DNA of 64,000 bases from Salvator merianae (GCA_003586115.2 QVOM02000102.1:2116278-2180277), one strand, 5' to 3'; counted from the stretch's first letter, positions 9,690 to 21,540 are shown. The notes: a model not told the origin generated them from the sequence alone. Program-made: numbers and translations.

Positions 9690-11300
9690 TTTTACCTCAG
9701 TAGCCCACTTGTCAGACACTTCATTCACAAGTTTTTCACAAAGCTGGTCTTCTGATTGGTCTGCTCCAGACCAAATACATGGCCTGTCCCATGATTCTGG
9801 TTTCTGTCAGGTCTGTCAGATTTCATAAATGCTCAATCAATTTCTTGACTATCTTCAGACCTGGGCCCAATAGTATAGAATCTGAAAATTATTTGAAAAT
9901 GCTTCCACTTCTATGGTAACTCAAGATTTTGGTTTCATGTCTAACTGAAGCAGAAATAATTCAAACTTATTTGGCTTGAGGCTGAATAGGCATGATCATA
10001 TGGAATGGACATATTTAATCCCTCTGAGCTTCTCTTTAACATTAGCAAATGCTATTAAAAGTCTTCTGTCTGATGAAAAGATATGCAGTTCAAATGCAAA
10101 CTGTCTAAGGGGGTACATTATTAAAAGCTTGGCATATCCATCTTTGAGGAGCTATAATCCAAAAAGGAAGGAAACAGTATTACAAGGTCCTCCCTAAAAT
10201 GAATGAATTTTGGATTTTAAGGTTGCTTTGCAGTCTTGATTTATGCCACAGAATAAGCCTTATTTGGGAATTTACTTTCTTTGAGATGATGGGTGCTGGA
10301 AATATTTCATAACATATTAGAGGCTAATCACTTTGTTTTCTCCCCTGAGGTATGTATAAATTATACACAAAAGGAGCTTTTGAAAATTCTGCAGTCCTAG
10401 CAGGATTTATTTATTTATTAAAAAATATCCTCTAGCTGGTTTCTTAGTTTCCCCTACTGCTCTTGTCATATAATATGCCACACAGATTAGTGAGCAATCA
10501 TGGACAGGGAATGAGATGAAGGTGAGGGACAGACTATCTTCCTAAGTGAGTTGACTCTAAACCCTTAGCCGATTCTTGTGGAAAACTATCCATAAATCCC
10601 TTCAAGGAAAGGATTTAGGTTAGAAATTCTAATGACTGCTTAGCTATGCTGGTGTTAAGACATTACTATCATAATGCAAAATAATTAGTGTAATCAAGAT
10701 GCAGTCCCTGACTTAATTAAGCTCCAGAGCACTATGTGAGGAGTAATAAATTTATACCAAAATAAAAGTAGAAAGGATTTAGCACTGGGCTGAATTACAT
10801 ATTGATTCAGAGGACAGTAAAAATTATGTCTATGGACAAAACAGTAATAAATGTACTCACTGCAAATCATCTAAAAGGGGGTCTTATTTTAAATCTATTT
10901 AGCTCTGTACATAATTTACATGTATGCCACTGAAGTTATGGTTTACAATATAGGGCAAGGAATTGTTTATATAGGACAGTGGATGTCTAACAACCACCAA
11001 GTGATGAAAATCACATGTCAATTTGGACATATTCTGAAATGTGTTAATGCTGAAGCCACATTTAAACCCTGCCTAGAAGATGTGTCAAATCAAGGCAAGG
11101 TGGCACAATCTATATCACATTATTAATTCCAAAGGGTCTTCCATCTCACAACATGTCCTGTTAGGAGCGAAATGAAGGATAAATAATACCATCTTTCCCA
11201 ATCCTCTCTTTCAGTTGATCCTTGGCAGAAAGAGAGAGGAAGAAGCTTAAAGGGAGCAGAACATTATTTCCATTCATCCCTTCATCCTTTTCTAATCTTT
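9690..11300. other. unassigned AT-rich sequence
   Basis: No gene or clear transposon. There is a short (TTTA)n near 10409-10420. The remaining reading frames are short and without motifs. Confidence 0.6.
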
Positions 11301-11329
11301 CTACGTGTATTTTGTAAGTTGAATACTTC

Positions 11330-12690
11330 AAGCCGGACGAAGGAGCTTGGGGAAATTTGTTAACATTCCTGAGTCACGTTGTGCGTCGTCTTCAAGACTG
11401 TAAGTTTGGCCGATCCTCTTTTAATTTATGAAGACATTAAAACTAAGATAAACATTAAGAAAAGGAAAAGGGAAAAAAAACCCTCTACAATTACAGCTTG
11501 GATAATATATGCTGAAAATCTAAACATCGTAATTCAGCAAGATGCTAAAGTATTTGCAAAGGCTGTGAATCTTTAGATAAATCATTCAAAGTTCTGTTCA
11601 TCAGACACGCCGGGGTTTTCAGTGTCTTGTTAAAATACATTTGAACTGTTCTTATCAGCTAAACAAGCAGGCAGGGAGTTCGGTTTAATTAAGACAAAGG
11701 AATTTTAAAAAAAGTGCCTTTAATCATTAGAGGGCTTCTTCAGAAAACTATGTCAAATATAGCGAGGAAAAACTTGCAACTAGGAAAAAAATGAACAGTC
11801 TAAAGAACAGAGGGGTGACTTGCAATCAGATTTACTTCTTAAAAAAAATGGACACTGTTTTTCAAGAAATGCGGAGTTCCTTTGAGATTCAGGGGCTGAC
11901 TTATGAGAGATTAAGACAAGACCTTAAAAATGAAATAGGTGCTATACGCACTGAACTTCATGAAACAAAGGATAAGGCTTTGAAACTGGATGATTTTAAG
12001 GCAGAAATTCCCCAGACAAAATTTATGGCTCAAGAAATACAGACTACAAGACAAGACGAGTTATCACCACTACTGATAACAGTTCAAGGTTCTATTTTTT
12101 CACTGAAGGAAGCCTTGGAAAAAATCTTTCAGGGGAGGAAGGAACATATAAGGCAAATAATAATGGAAGCAATCCATATCTGGAAGCAACAAAGATTCAG
12201 ACTGAAATCTGCGAATAAGACACAAAATTTCTGGTTTAAACACGGAAAGGATTGGAGGAGAAAAAAACCCCCTGAAGGAGTCGGAAGGGGGAACCTAAGA
12301 AATGGCTAGGTAGAATAATGGGCAGACGCCAAATTATTGAAAGACTGATAGGAGAAGAAGATTCTGAGATCTTGCGGAGATTGGATAAATATAATAATCT
12401 ACAGAAAAATAAGGCAGTGGATAGATTTTTGTGAAAACTGGAAACCCTCTATTGAACTTTTGCAAGATCTGGAAAGTGGACCTGGAAAACGGATTGGTGT
12501 TTGCTGGAGGGAAAGAATGAAGAGAAAAGAAGACTATTGGTAGAAGATATGAACTGTGTGGTTGGGGGCTATGAAATATAGAAGAAATCTGGGAAGTAGG
12601 AAGTCAGTAGTTTTAAATGTGAACTGATGAATCATGAGTTACTAAGTGTAATTTTATATATTCATAAAAAATTTAAAACAACAACAACAA
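11330..12690 (+). mobile_element. internally deleted L1-like LINE
   Basis: A 5' portion (possible UTR before 11790) leads into a coiled-coil ORF1-like frame at 11791-12309. The sequence then passes directly into a 3' end (12395-12690) that matches the solo 3' fragment at 905-1220. Endonuclease and reverse transcriptase are absent, so most of ORF2 is deleted. The end is A-rich (ATAAAAAATTTAAAACAACAACAACAAA). The family assignment is tentative. Confidence 0.5.
11791..12309 (+). pseudogene. L1-like ORF1 N-terminal fragment (172 codons)
   Basis: The frame encodes a Lys/Glu/Gln-rich protein whose residues about 22-115 have the heptad-like spacing of a coiled coil (for example LRQDLKNEIGAIRTELHE). 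L1 ORF1 proteins are RNA-binding trimers with an N-terminal coiled coil followed by an RRM and a C-terminal domain. Here the frame ends soon after the coiled coil in a basic tail (DWRRKKPPEGVGRG), so the RRM and C-terminal domain are missing. The downstream sequence is already the LINE 3' end, consistent with a deletion. It could alternatively be a different coiled-coil retroelement protein. Confidence 0.45.
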
Positions 12691-12743
12691 AAAAAAATGC
12701 ACATCATGAAGCCTCTTCGTTTATCTATTTATTGATTAAAAAG

Positions 12744-12982
12744 NNNNNNNNNNNNNNNNNNNNNNNNNNNNNNNNNNNNNNNNNNNNNNNNNNNNNNNNN
12801 NNNNNNNNNNNNNNNNNNNNNNNNNNNNNNNNNNNNNNNNNNNNNNNNNNNNNNNNNNNNNNNNNNNNNNNNNNNNNNNNNNNNNNNNNNNNNNNNNNNN
12901 NNNNNNNNNNNNNNNNNNNNNNNNNNNNNNNNNNNNNNNNNNNNNNNNNNNNNNNNNNNNNNNNNNNNNNNNNNNNNNNNNN
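12744..12982. other. assembly gap (239 N)
   Basis: A run of 239 undetermined bases. Reading frames drawn across it are meaningless. Confidence 0.99.
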
Positions 12983-13160
12983 CCGCTCGCTCGCCCCGCC
13001 CGCTCACCGCGCCAGCTGGCGCGCACGGGGCCATCATCACGGCAGCAGCGGGAGTAGGCAGCTGCAGGGTGGGGTGTCCTGCAGGGCGGGGCGCCCTGCT
13101 TGGCTGCCGCCGTTTGGTCCGCCCCGGGTGGCGGAACGTTCAGCTACGCCGCTGGGACAG
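12983..13160. other. GC/CpG-rich patch beside the gap
   Basis: About 180 bp of strongly GC-rich sequence (CGCTCGCTCGCCCCGCCCGC, later GCCGCCGTTTGGTCCGCCCC) between AT-rich flanks. It ends abruptly at about 13160. It may be the rim of a GC-rich tandem repeat or short element that defeated assembly. I recognise no gene. Confidence 0.6.
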
Positions 13161-13705
13161 GTTTGTAAAATTTCTGTACAAAAATGCATACACAAGAAGT
13201 TCAAAATAAAACCATAGAATAATGTAAAAGAAGATGTAGAAAAGACATGCAGTGAACTCTATATTGCTAACATTAAAAGCTTAAGAAAAACATAACTGGA
13301 CAACATAATCTCTCTTAGGAAACTCATGTATGTTAATTCTGTTGCACTGAAGCAAAGTTAACCCCCTTACTGTATGAGACTGTGTTGCACAATGCCAGTA
13401 ACAGAAATAAATTAGAAAGGCCATATATAAATCTGGGGGTGGGAGGTGAAGGAAAAGAGAATGCAGATTGCATCTGTGCTTGGAAAGGATTTCAGCAATG
13501 GTGCAACAATGAGACTTGCTGTAGGGCTGCTAGATATGATGACAAACAGGGTCTAGTGTGACTCCTTGGAACCTGTGGGAATTCTCAAGTGACCAAATGC
13601 CTTCTGGAAGCCCCCAAATACACCCAGAAACACTGGGCCTGTTCGCACTTCCACGGTAGACTGTTCTTGGCTGCTCACTGGAATGAAGGGTTCGCACTGC
13701 CACGG

Positions 13706-13713
13706 GTGTGCAC
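13706..13713. repeat. target-site duplication, left copy (GTGTGCAC)
   Basis: Identical to 14507-14514. Confidence 0.9.
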
Positions 13714-14506
13714 TAGGGGTGTGCACGAAGCTTCGTACCACCCGAATTTCGATCGAATTTCGTGATTTCATTCCCTTCGCATCGAATGCGAAGGGCAACA
13801 GAAATCACGAAATCGAATTGCGAAGGTCCCTCAATTTTCGATGCATTTCGGGACCTTCGCAATTTGCCGCTGTCTCATCCCCCTAGGCTGACAGCGCGCG
13901 CGCTGACAGCCTAGGGTGAATCAGGCAGGCAGCGAGCGGAAGAGGAGAAAACTCAAGTTGATTTTTCTTCTCTTCCGCTTGCCGTCTCATCCCCCTAGGC
14001 TGTCAGCACATGTGGGAGACGAAAGAAATCAACAGGAAGGAAGGGAGGGATTCCCTTCCCGGTGATTTCTCTGCTCTCCCGCCAGCTCTCTGATTTACCC
14101 CACTCTGTCAGCGCGCACGCTGACAAGAGTAGGGTGAATCAGACAGCCGGCGGGAGGCGAGAGAAATCAACAGGAAGGAAGGGAGAGATTCCCTTCCCGG
14201 TGATTTCTCTCGTCTCCTGCCGGCTCTCTGATTTACTGAGAGTGCTGACAGAGTAGGGTGAATCAGGGAGCCAGCAGCGAGCGGAAGAGGAGAAAAACTC
14301 AATGCGAAAAAAAGACCTTTGCCGCGAAGGTCTTTCCTTCGCGTTGAGTTTTCTCCGTTTCCGATGGGTCCCGTCGCTGCGAAGATTTTCGCATCGGAAA
14401 CGAAAAGCGCCCTTTTCGCGCCTCTCGTTTTCGAGCGAAAACGAAGCCCCGGTGCTTCGCAGGGCTGCGAAGCGAAGAAGGGAAATTGCCTTCGTGCACA
14501 TCCCTA
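13714..14506. mobile_element. 793-bp non-autonomous hAT element
   Basis: Termini TAGGGGTGTGCACGAA and, inverted, TAGGGATGTGCACGAA are the same as those of the 8.6-kb element, including the single G/A difference. Exact 8-bp duplications GTGTGCAC lie at 13706-13713 and 14507-14514. TTCG/CGAA-rich subterminal sequence is present at both ends. The interior (about 13870-14290) is unrelated to the large element. It consists of reiterated blocks with GCTGACAG, AGGGTGAATCAG, GCGGAAGAGGAGAAAA and their complements. No coding capacity. Confidence 0.9.
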
Positions 14507-14514
14507 GTGTGCAC
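14507..14514. repeat. target-site duplication, right copy (GTGTGCAC)
   Basis: Identical to 13706-13713. Confidence 0.9.
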
Positions 14515-15023
14515 CTCTCCCAATTCTAACCGAGGCTTGCCTGATACATACCTGAAGCTGGGGAAGGCTAGACAAGTAATTGTCAGTCTTGATTCCGACC
14601 TGCAAGACCAAGCACAGATCGGGGAAGTTGCTTTCGCACTGCTTCCTGGCTCGAAATGGCGGTCGGGAGGGGCTGGCGCGGCTGCACAGGCGCAGTCCAC
14701 TGCTTCACAACCTGGTTTGCCCTTTGGGCTTCACAGCCTGGCTGCTGTTTCAAAGACAACTCCGAAAGGAGCCCCTCTAGCTTCAAAGCAGTATTCTATG
14801 TTTCGGATCACTAGACCTATCTTTGCATCCGTGCCTCTATGATTCGTGACCTTATTTCCTGTCTAGCGAATTCCCATCTGCACCGCTCCCTCTGCTGATC
14901 AGCCTGGAGTTGTTTCCCTGGCTGGCAAGTGTGTATAGCACTCAGCAGACTCCAACTTCGCTGACCTGAAGCCTGCCAATTAGAACATTCTGCTAAGGTA
15001 AGTGCGAAAAGGGTCACTGATAT

Positions 15024-15168
15024 ATACCAGAAATGTAGGTGAGAGTCTGTTCAGTTTTTGGTTCCGCGCTTGATAGCAGAACACCACTTGCAACAGCCCC
15101 CAAGCAGATCCAAATATACTACTGTAAACCAGAAATGTGGATGGAAGTCTGTTCAGTTTTTAGTGCCC
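15024..15168. repeat. imperfect tandem duplication of about 95 bp
   Basis: ACCAGAAATGTAGGTGAGAG..CTGTTCAGTTTTTGGT (from about 15026) recurs as ACCAGAAATGTGGATGGAAG..CTGTTCAGTTTTTAGT (from about 15127). Confidence 0.6.
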
Positions 15169-15169
15169 C

Positions 15170-16670
15170 ACTGTGAACCTGGCTGCATTTTCAGCCCTTG
15201 AGTCAGGTCCTGGCCTTCACTCATATTTGCTTGGTGACCAAGAAGTAAGTCCCGCTAGCAAAACAACCTACAAGGAATTGAAGCTGGCTGTGTCAGGGAC
15301 CAAAAGGGGTGAGCACATTTGTTTACCTGGCTTCACAAACAGGATGCAATCAGGCACATTTTAAGGGACACTCCCTGGGAGATTTGAAATGCCAGACAGT
15401 TTATCCCTACATGTACCTTACTGCATGTCAAAGCCCCAGAAAAGCCATCCCTTCCACAGTAGGGAGATCATGACATGATTCCTTCTTAAGTTGCATTGGG
15501 AAGGAATTGATTTATTGCATCATGGGAACAAATGCTGCTAGCCATCAACCAATCAAGGCTCAGAAAGTCAGGTTGGTGGCAGCCAAACAGTGGTGAATGA
15601 AAAGGCATTGCAGGACTCTGAGTCAGAAGAAAGAGCAAACATGTGGTAGATTTTCTCTTTACAGTTGGATTCCTATTTTTTTGGGGGTAGGGGAACAATA
15701 CAGAAGGGACACATTTTTAACAAGGGGTGTATGAAAAAAGCCCAGTCTGATTGCACCCCAAGAGGCCTCTAAAAAGAGGCTGTGTAGATGGTGTCCTTGA
15801 TTTGAAGTACTAAACAGTGCCTTGTTCACGTTTGCTCTGGACTCAAGAAAGACAGTTAATAACTCATGCACTTGGTATAGTGATTAAGAAAATGGAAATA
15901 CTCTAGTCTTAAATCAAACATTTTGGATTCTACCTTTCTGAATAATTTTGATGTGAATCAAAGGAAGTTGAAGCTTAGATAGCAGTTATAGGACAATGAA
16001 GGTGAAATATTAATTTTCCTTTGCTTTAACTGAATGATGTCAGTTGATAATGATGATAATCCTTCAGGTTGAGGCCAAGGCATGCTAAGGTGTCAGAACT
16101 ATTTTCTGACAAGCTATTTTCTCTTGTTTCCAATCTTCTTTATTTGCACATAATTTTTATATACATGAACAAGGGAGGTTTGGCTTTAGTACTATATGCA
16201 CAAATAAAATTAATACATTTAAAACAATATTGCATACCTTTTAAAGCACTATTACCTGGAAAAATCCAATTCCTAGTCAATATTTCTATGCAATGATGCT
16301 CACCCTCTGAAATGTTCTACCTTCTGATATTCATGAGGTGCCTTCATTCATATGTTTGAGGCATTTATTTAAGCTGTTCCTTTACATATGGCCCTTTCCA
16401 GTTTGAAAGAGTAAGTTTTTATGTAAATTAATTAACATTTTTACAAATATTCATGCAATCTCCATGAAGACTGTAATAAGAAGCAGCATAAAACTATGAA
16501 AAATAAAGGAATAATACTGACATGTCCCATTAAAGACCAGTGCCCATGTAAAAAAACCTACTAAAAACTTAACCTGTAAAAGTGGAAAAGATATAAGATG
16601 ACCAGAGATAACAGAGACACCCATGACCTTCAGGTGAAGGGTGGGATATAATTAGAAAGAAAGAGAAAAT
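15170..16670. other. unassigned sequence
   Basis: I see no gene or clear repeat. AT content rises after about 15900. Confidence 0.6.
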
Positions 16671-16676
16671 TTATAA

Positions 16677-16720
16677 GGAAGGAAGGAAGGAAGGAAGGAA
16701 GGAAGGAAGGAAGGAAGGAG
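16677..16720. repeat. (GGAA)n microsatellite
   Basis: About eleven GGAA units. Confidence 0.95.
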
Positions 16721-17399
16721 GAAAGTTTATAAGAAAGAATGAAGGGGGGATTTGATACCAGCTCATTGTCAATTGAACTTTAGAAGCCTGTGCTTGCTGT
16801 AGTTTGATAGCTGATAGATTTCTGTGCTATCTTTGATATATATATATATAAACTATGGATGATTGCCTGAATTGGGATGCCTATATTTGCATATGTCAGC
16901 ATCCATTAAATATGTGCACATTTGAACTGGTATGAACTTGAAAACACATGTTCATGCATATTTGCATGCAACTGGAAAAAATAAAGGCAGATCAGAAGCT
17001 AGAACGTGAATTGAATAGATACTCAATCCATATTTGTAATGTAAATAAGTTCGCATCCATATTTATAAGGTGAATTACAAACCTTGCAGTTTCCTTCTTA
17101 TTTGTATGAAGGAAACAGACAAATAATAATAAAAGAAAAAAGATGTAAAGATGAGATCCTTCTGTGAGGTTTTGCAATATATTTTGCAACACCATCTATG
17201 ACCCTTATTTAATTCTGAGACAGAAGTGTAATTAACTGCACACTTTTGGTGGAATCAAAATGAAGCAGCAGAACATACTATTACGATTCCAAATTTCAGG
17301 CTGCCTCCAGATGGCAACGAGTAATGCAGGATCTAAACAAGATACTGTGTCTGCCTCTTGCTGTATCCGTCCAGCTTACCTTTGTGTCTAGCAAGCAGC

Positions 17400-17560
17400 T
17401 TAAGCGATCAGCCCAAGAGGGACTACTGAAAGCCAGCCAAGCACCCACTCTCTTTTTTTGGTTGTTTTTTCACACACTTGGCTGGCTTCTGGTAGTCTGC
17501 TTGTCAGACATGAAGATAAGCAGGGAGTTATAGGAAACCCGGAGAAGTTTCCTATAACTG
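17400..17560. repeat. two hairpins, possibly one small foldback element
   Basis: The first hairpin has arms around 17425-17445 (ACTGAAAGCCAGCCAAG) and 17476-17500 (its near complement). The second has perfect 13-bp arms AGTTATAGGAAAC (17526-17538) and GTTTCCTATAACT (17547-17559). They lie just upstream of the L2 LINE, and no terminal repeats are evident. Confidence 0.55.
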
Positions 17561-20500
17561 CAAAAGCCATGGACCTCTATGAAAGAATTTAGTGATCTGG
17601 ACAATAAGGATACAGCGCATGGTGTAAGAAGAGTTATGTTGCCATTTCAATCAGGGAATTAATGAAGAGGAGGGAGCAGCTATTCCAGTGATATGGCACT
17701 ATGGAAGACATGTACAGGGGAAGCATCTATATTATTTGGGGGGCAGAAGGGGAGACAAAGTGTTAATTAGTCCCAAAACATCTCCCCTCATAAATAATCA
17801 GGATAGATGCACTAGAAATCCCTCTGGGCTGAAATTTTTACTACGCAATGCCAGGTCAGTGAATGGCAAAACAGTGGCCATTCAAGACCTGATCCTGAGT
17901 GAAGATGCAGACCTGACATGTATTATAGAGACCTGGTTAGAGGAGGCTGGAGGAACTAATCTTTCTCAGCTCTGCCCACCAGGTTTCTCTGTACAACATG
18001 TGGCTAGATCTGAGGGATGGGGAGGCAGAATTGCAGTGGTCTACCGGGATAAGATCTCTCTAGTTAGATGCCCTATCTCACAATCTGAAGGGTTTGAATG
18101 TTTATATTTAAAGGTGTGCAGCCGAGACAGGCTAGGGATTTTATTGGTCTACAGGCCACCTCTCTGCTTAACAACCTCCCTTTCAAACCTGATCAAGGTT
18201 ATCTCTGAGGTGGTCTTAGAATCTCAGCAACTCGTGATGCTCGGGGACTTCAACATTCATGCTGAGACTACTCTCTCAGGTGTGGCCCAAAATTTCATGT
18301 CTGAATTGGCTACCATGAAATTGTCCCAGCTTGTCTCTAGCCCCACTCATGTGGCTGGACACACTTTAGACCTTGTATTTTCTTGTGGGATGGATGACGG
18401 TGATCTCAGAATTGAAGGATCTTGCACAGTTCCATTATCCTGGACTGACCACTTCTTGGTCAAATTTAGACTTGTTGGAACCCAGAACCTCCGCAAGGAA
18501 GGTGCTTCTGTTAAGTTGGCCCACCCCAGGAAACTCATGGATCCGGAAAGATTCCTAAGGGCTCTTGCGGAATTTCCCACTGCCTTGACAAATGCCCCAG
18601 TCGAAGTCCTGGTTGACTTCTGGAATAGGGAAGTGACCAGGGCATTAGGCATGATTGAACCTAAATGTCCCTTCTCACACAGGAGGCTTAAGCCAGCTCC
18701 ATGGTTTTCTATGGACCTAAGAGCCATGAAGCATGAGAGAAGGAGACTTGAGCGACAGTGGAGAAAAACACTAAACAAATCTGATAAAAAATGAGCAAAA
18801 CAATATCTTAAGGCCTATACGAGAGCTATACAAGCTGCAAAGAAGTTATATCTGGCTGGCAGTATTGCCTCTGCTCACAACCGCCCTGCAGAGCTGTTTC
18901 GAGTAGTCAGAGATCTGTTAAAACCATCCCCAATAGAATATGAGAACCACATACCAGATCACTGTGAAGAATTTGTGCACCACTTTTCAGGAAAGATTGC
19001 CCAGATTCGTTCTGAGCTGGACTCTAATAGTGTAGCAGGTCCGACAGAGATAATGCCAGCCCTTGCAGGTCCAGCATTAATGAATACATTTCAGTTAGTG
19101 CAGCCCGAGGGTGTGGACAAGATCCTTGGGGAAGTGAGACCCGCTTATTGTGTACTAGACCCCTGCCCATCCTGGCTAATCAAACAGGCCAGAAAAGACT
19201 TGACTGAGTGGAACGGGGAAGTGATTAATGCCTCCTTGCAACAAGATACTGTCCCTGTAGGTCTGAAGGAGGCGGTGGTTAGACCACTGTTGAAGAAGCC
19301 ATCCCTAGATCCTACTATATTAAACAACTGTAGACCAGTCTCCAACTTGCCGTTCCTGGGAAAGGTAGTGGAACGTGTGGTGGCCTCCCAACTCCAGGGT
19401 CTTTTAGATGAGACAGACTTTCTTGATCCGTGCCAATCTGGTTTTAGATCAGGCTATGGGACAGAGAGAGCCCTGGTTGCTCTGGTAGATGACCTACGCC
19501 TGGAATTAGACAAAGGGAATGTATCATTGCTGATTCTGTTAGATCTTTCGGCGGCCTTTGACACCATTGATCATGATGTCCTCCTTGGTCATTTAGTTGG
19601 GTTGGGGGCTGGAGGTATTGTGTTACAATGGTTCCGCTCCTTTTTGGAGGGTCAGTTTCAGAAAGTTCTGCTGTGGGATTCTTCTTCGAATCCGTAGCCA
19701 CTGAACTGCCGAGTACCTCAGGGTTCAGTCCTGACCCCTATGTTATTTAATACCTACATGAAACCATTGGGAGAAATCATTAGGAGTTTTGGGGTGAAAT
19801 GTCATCAGTACGCTGATGATACCCAGCTCTACTACTCATTTCCACCAGACTCCAAGGAAGCTGTTCATGTGATAAACCGATGCCTGGAAGCTGTAACAGA
19901 TTGGATGAAAGTGAACAAGATGAAACTTAATGCAGATAAAACAGAGGTGCTCCTGGTCAGCTGGAAGTTAGATATAAGAATAGGGCTTCAGCCAGTGTTG
20001 GATGGGGTTACCCTCCCTCTGAGAACGCAAGTCCGTAGTTTGGGGGTACTCCTGAATTCATCTCTGAGCATGGAGGCTCAGGCTTCAGCAGTGTCCAGGA
20101 GTGCCTTTGCACAGTTGAAACTAGTGTGGCAACTGTGCCCGTTTTTGGAGAAGCCTGATCTGGTCACAGTGATTCACGCTTTGGTTTCATCCCGGTTGAA
20201 TTACTGTAGTGCCCTCTATGTGGGGCTACCAGCAAAAAGCTCCAGAAATTCAAGCTGGTTCAAAGAACAGTGGCCAGGTTGTTAACTGGTGCTAATTACA
20301 GGGAGCGCACAGCTCCCTTATTGGAAGAGCTCCACTGGCTACCAATTCCTTTCCGGTCACAATTTAAACTGGCTGTTTTAATCTATAAAGCACTAAATGG
20401 CTTAGGACCAGGATATCTGAAGGATCATCTTGTCCTCTATGAGCCTGCCAGGCTGCTTAGATCAGCCTCTGAGGCCCTTCTCTCTGTACCACCTCCTTCC

Positions 20501-20895
20501 CAGATCCGGTTAGTAGGAACAAGAGTGAGGGCCTTTACAGTGGCTGCCCCCAAGCTTTGGAACTCCCTCCCCATGGAGGCCAGGATGGCCCCATCTCTTC
20601 CTGCCTTCTGTAAGCAGGTAAAATCATTTTTATTCCGGAAGGCTTTTAACCCAATAGTTGATTTTTAATTGTTTTCTATCTTTTTTTGACTTTTATCTTT
20701 TTATAGTGTTTAATAACTTGTTTTATTTTTAATATTTGATTCCTACTCTTGGATTTTATTTATCCTATTTTTACTTGTATATATGAATGGGTAGTTTTTA
20801 ATTTTTTATACTACTGTATTGTTGTTTTAATCTTGTATGCCGCCTTGAGTCCCTTTTTTGGGAAAAAGGCGGGATATAAATAAATAATAAAGTTG
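17560..20895 (+). mobile_element. L2-type LINE, nearly complete
   Basis: It contains an apurinic-type endonuclease domain, a reverse transcriptase and a C-terminal domain in order. It ends in a 3' UTR with the CCGCCTTGAGTCCC..GGGAAAAAGGCGGGATATAAATAAA signature and a short AATAAATAATAAA tail. The 5' limit is uncertain (somewhere between 17560 and 17690). The reading frame has two stop codons and one frameshift over about 3 kb, so it is moderately young. Confidence 0.8.
17688..20668 (+). pseudogene. L2-type LINE ORF2 (endonuclease + reverse transcriptase), disrupted
   Basis: The protein nicks target DNA and copies its own RNA at the nick. The first segment (17688-18794) holds an exo/endo/phosphatase-like endonuclease: RNARSVNGK near the start, IIETWL, LGDFNIHAE with the catalytic Asp, and WTDHFLV with the catalytic His. 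A TGA at 18792-18794 interrupts the frame, which then continues in phase into the RT (PLLKKPSLDP, NCRPVSNLPFL, FRSGYGTERALV, LLDLSAAFDTIDH). A TAG at 19695-19697 follows. The frame resumes in phase with VPQGSVLTP and the catalytic YADDTQ motif near 19807-19824. A frameshift near 20240-20280 leads to the C-terminal part (ARLLTGANYRERTAPLLEEL, HWLPI, ending at 20668). The copy is inactive as it stands. Confidence 0.85.
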
Positions 20896-20929
20896 TTGGA
20901 TGCTGCCATAACAGCATCTCAACTTGCTT

Positions 20930-21540
20930 TATGCACATTGCAACTGGCACTACATTTGGGCCGTGGTCACACCTCATGCCTTCTGGGGATGGAGGACGGT
21001 TTCACTCCTCAGAAACCAGACGCTAAATTGCATTTCCGGTTTTTCCAAGGAGTTTCCTGGCTGGAAAGGGACTATCCTAAATTGGGATAATCCTAACTCT
21101 GAGTCTGTTTCAGTAAGAAATGGACCTAGCCAGGTCACCTCCTGCCATCCTCCTGATTCTCCCAGAGGCCGTGGCTGCCTCCTGCCTCCCCCAGCCTCCT
21201 CACCGCTTCTCACCCCCCCAAAAAAATTTACTTCTGTCTGGGGGGGGGAGAGCAGGAAGCAGTTGCAGCCACGATCGTGGCAGCTGCTGACAGCAGGGGA
21301 TGGGGGAGTTTCAGAGGGGTACCAGGAAACAGCAGGGGGGCCTGGAGGTGGTGGTGAGGCTCCCACCATACCTCCACCACTTCCGCTACCCCTCCAAAAT
21401 TCCCCCATCGCCCCCTGTCAGCTGCCTTCTAAAGGGGGGGGCAGGAAGCAGCTACAGCCACAATCGTGGCTGCAACTGCTTCCCCCCACCCTGAGCTTCC
21501 CTTCTCCTGCTAGACCACCTGCCCTCCCTCCCACACGAGA
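20930..21540 (+). mobile_element. interspersed repeat, inverted relative of 54780-55420
   Basis: The segment 20960-21130 (GTGGTCACACCTCATG.., GCATTTCCGG, GGAGTTTCCTGGCTGG.., ACTATCCTAAATTGGGATAA) matches the reverse complement of 55240-55425. Both are followed inward by G/C-rich, GGGG-rich sequence. It resembles a non-autonomous DNA transposon. Only short incidental frames are present. Confidence 0.55.

Larger units (their letters stand above)
13635..15015 (-). mobile_element. 580-bp GGGCC-family transposon interrupted by a 793-bp hAT
   Basis: The left end GGGCCTGTTCGCACTT and right end AAGTGCGAAAAGGGTC are inverted, and the flanking trinucleotide ACT occurs on both sides (possible 3-bp target duplication). 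The element is the reverse-oriented homologue of 8575-9164. It is split at 13706-13714 by the 793-bp hAT element. Removing that insertion and one 8-bp duplication leaves about 580 bp, close to the 590 bp of the uninterrupted copy. Confidence 0.75.

Noticed and set aside
12627..13217. A 196-codon frame spanning the N run
   Set aside because: Most of it is undetermined sequence; the frame exists only because N codons cannot be stops.
14139..14842. Overlapping 118-133 codon frames in the 793-bp hAT and its flank
   Set aside because: They cross the element boundary and derive from TTCG/CGAA-rich repeats.
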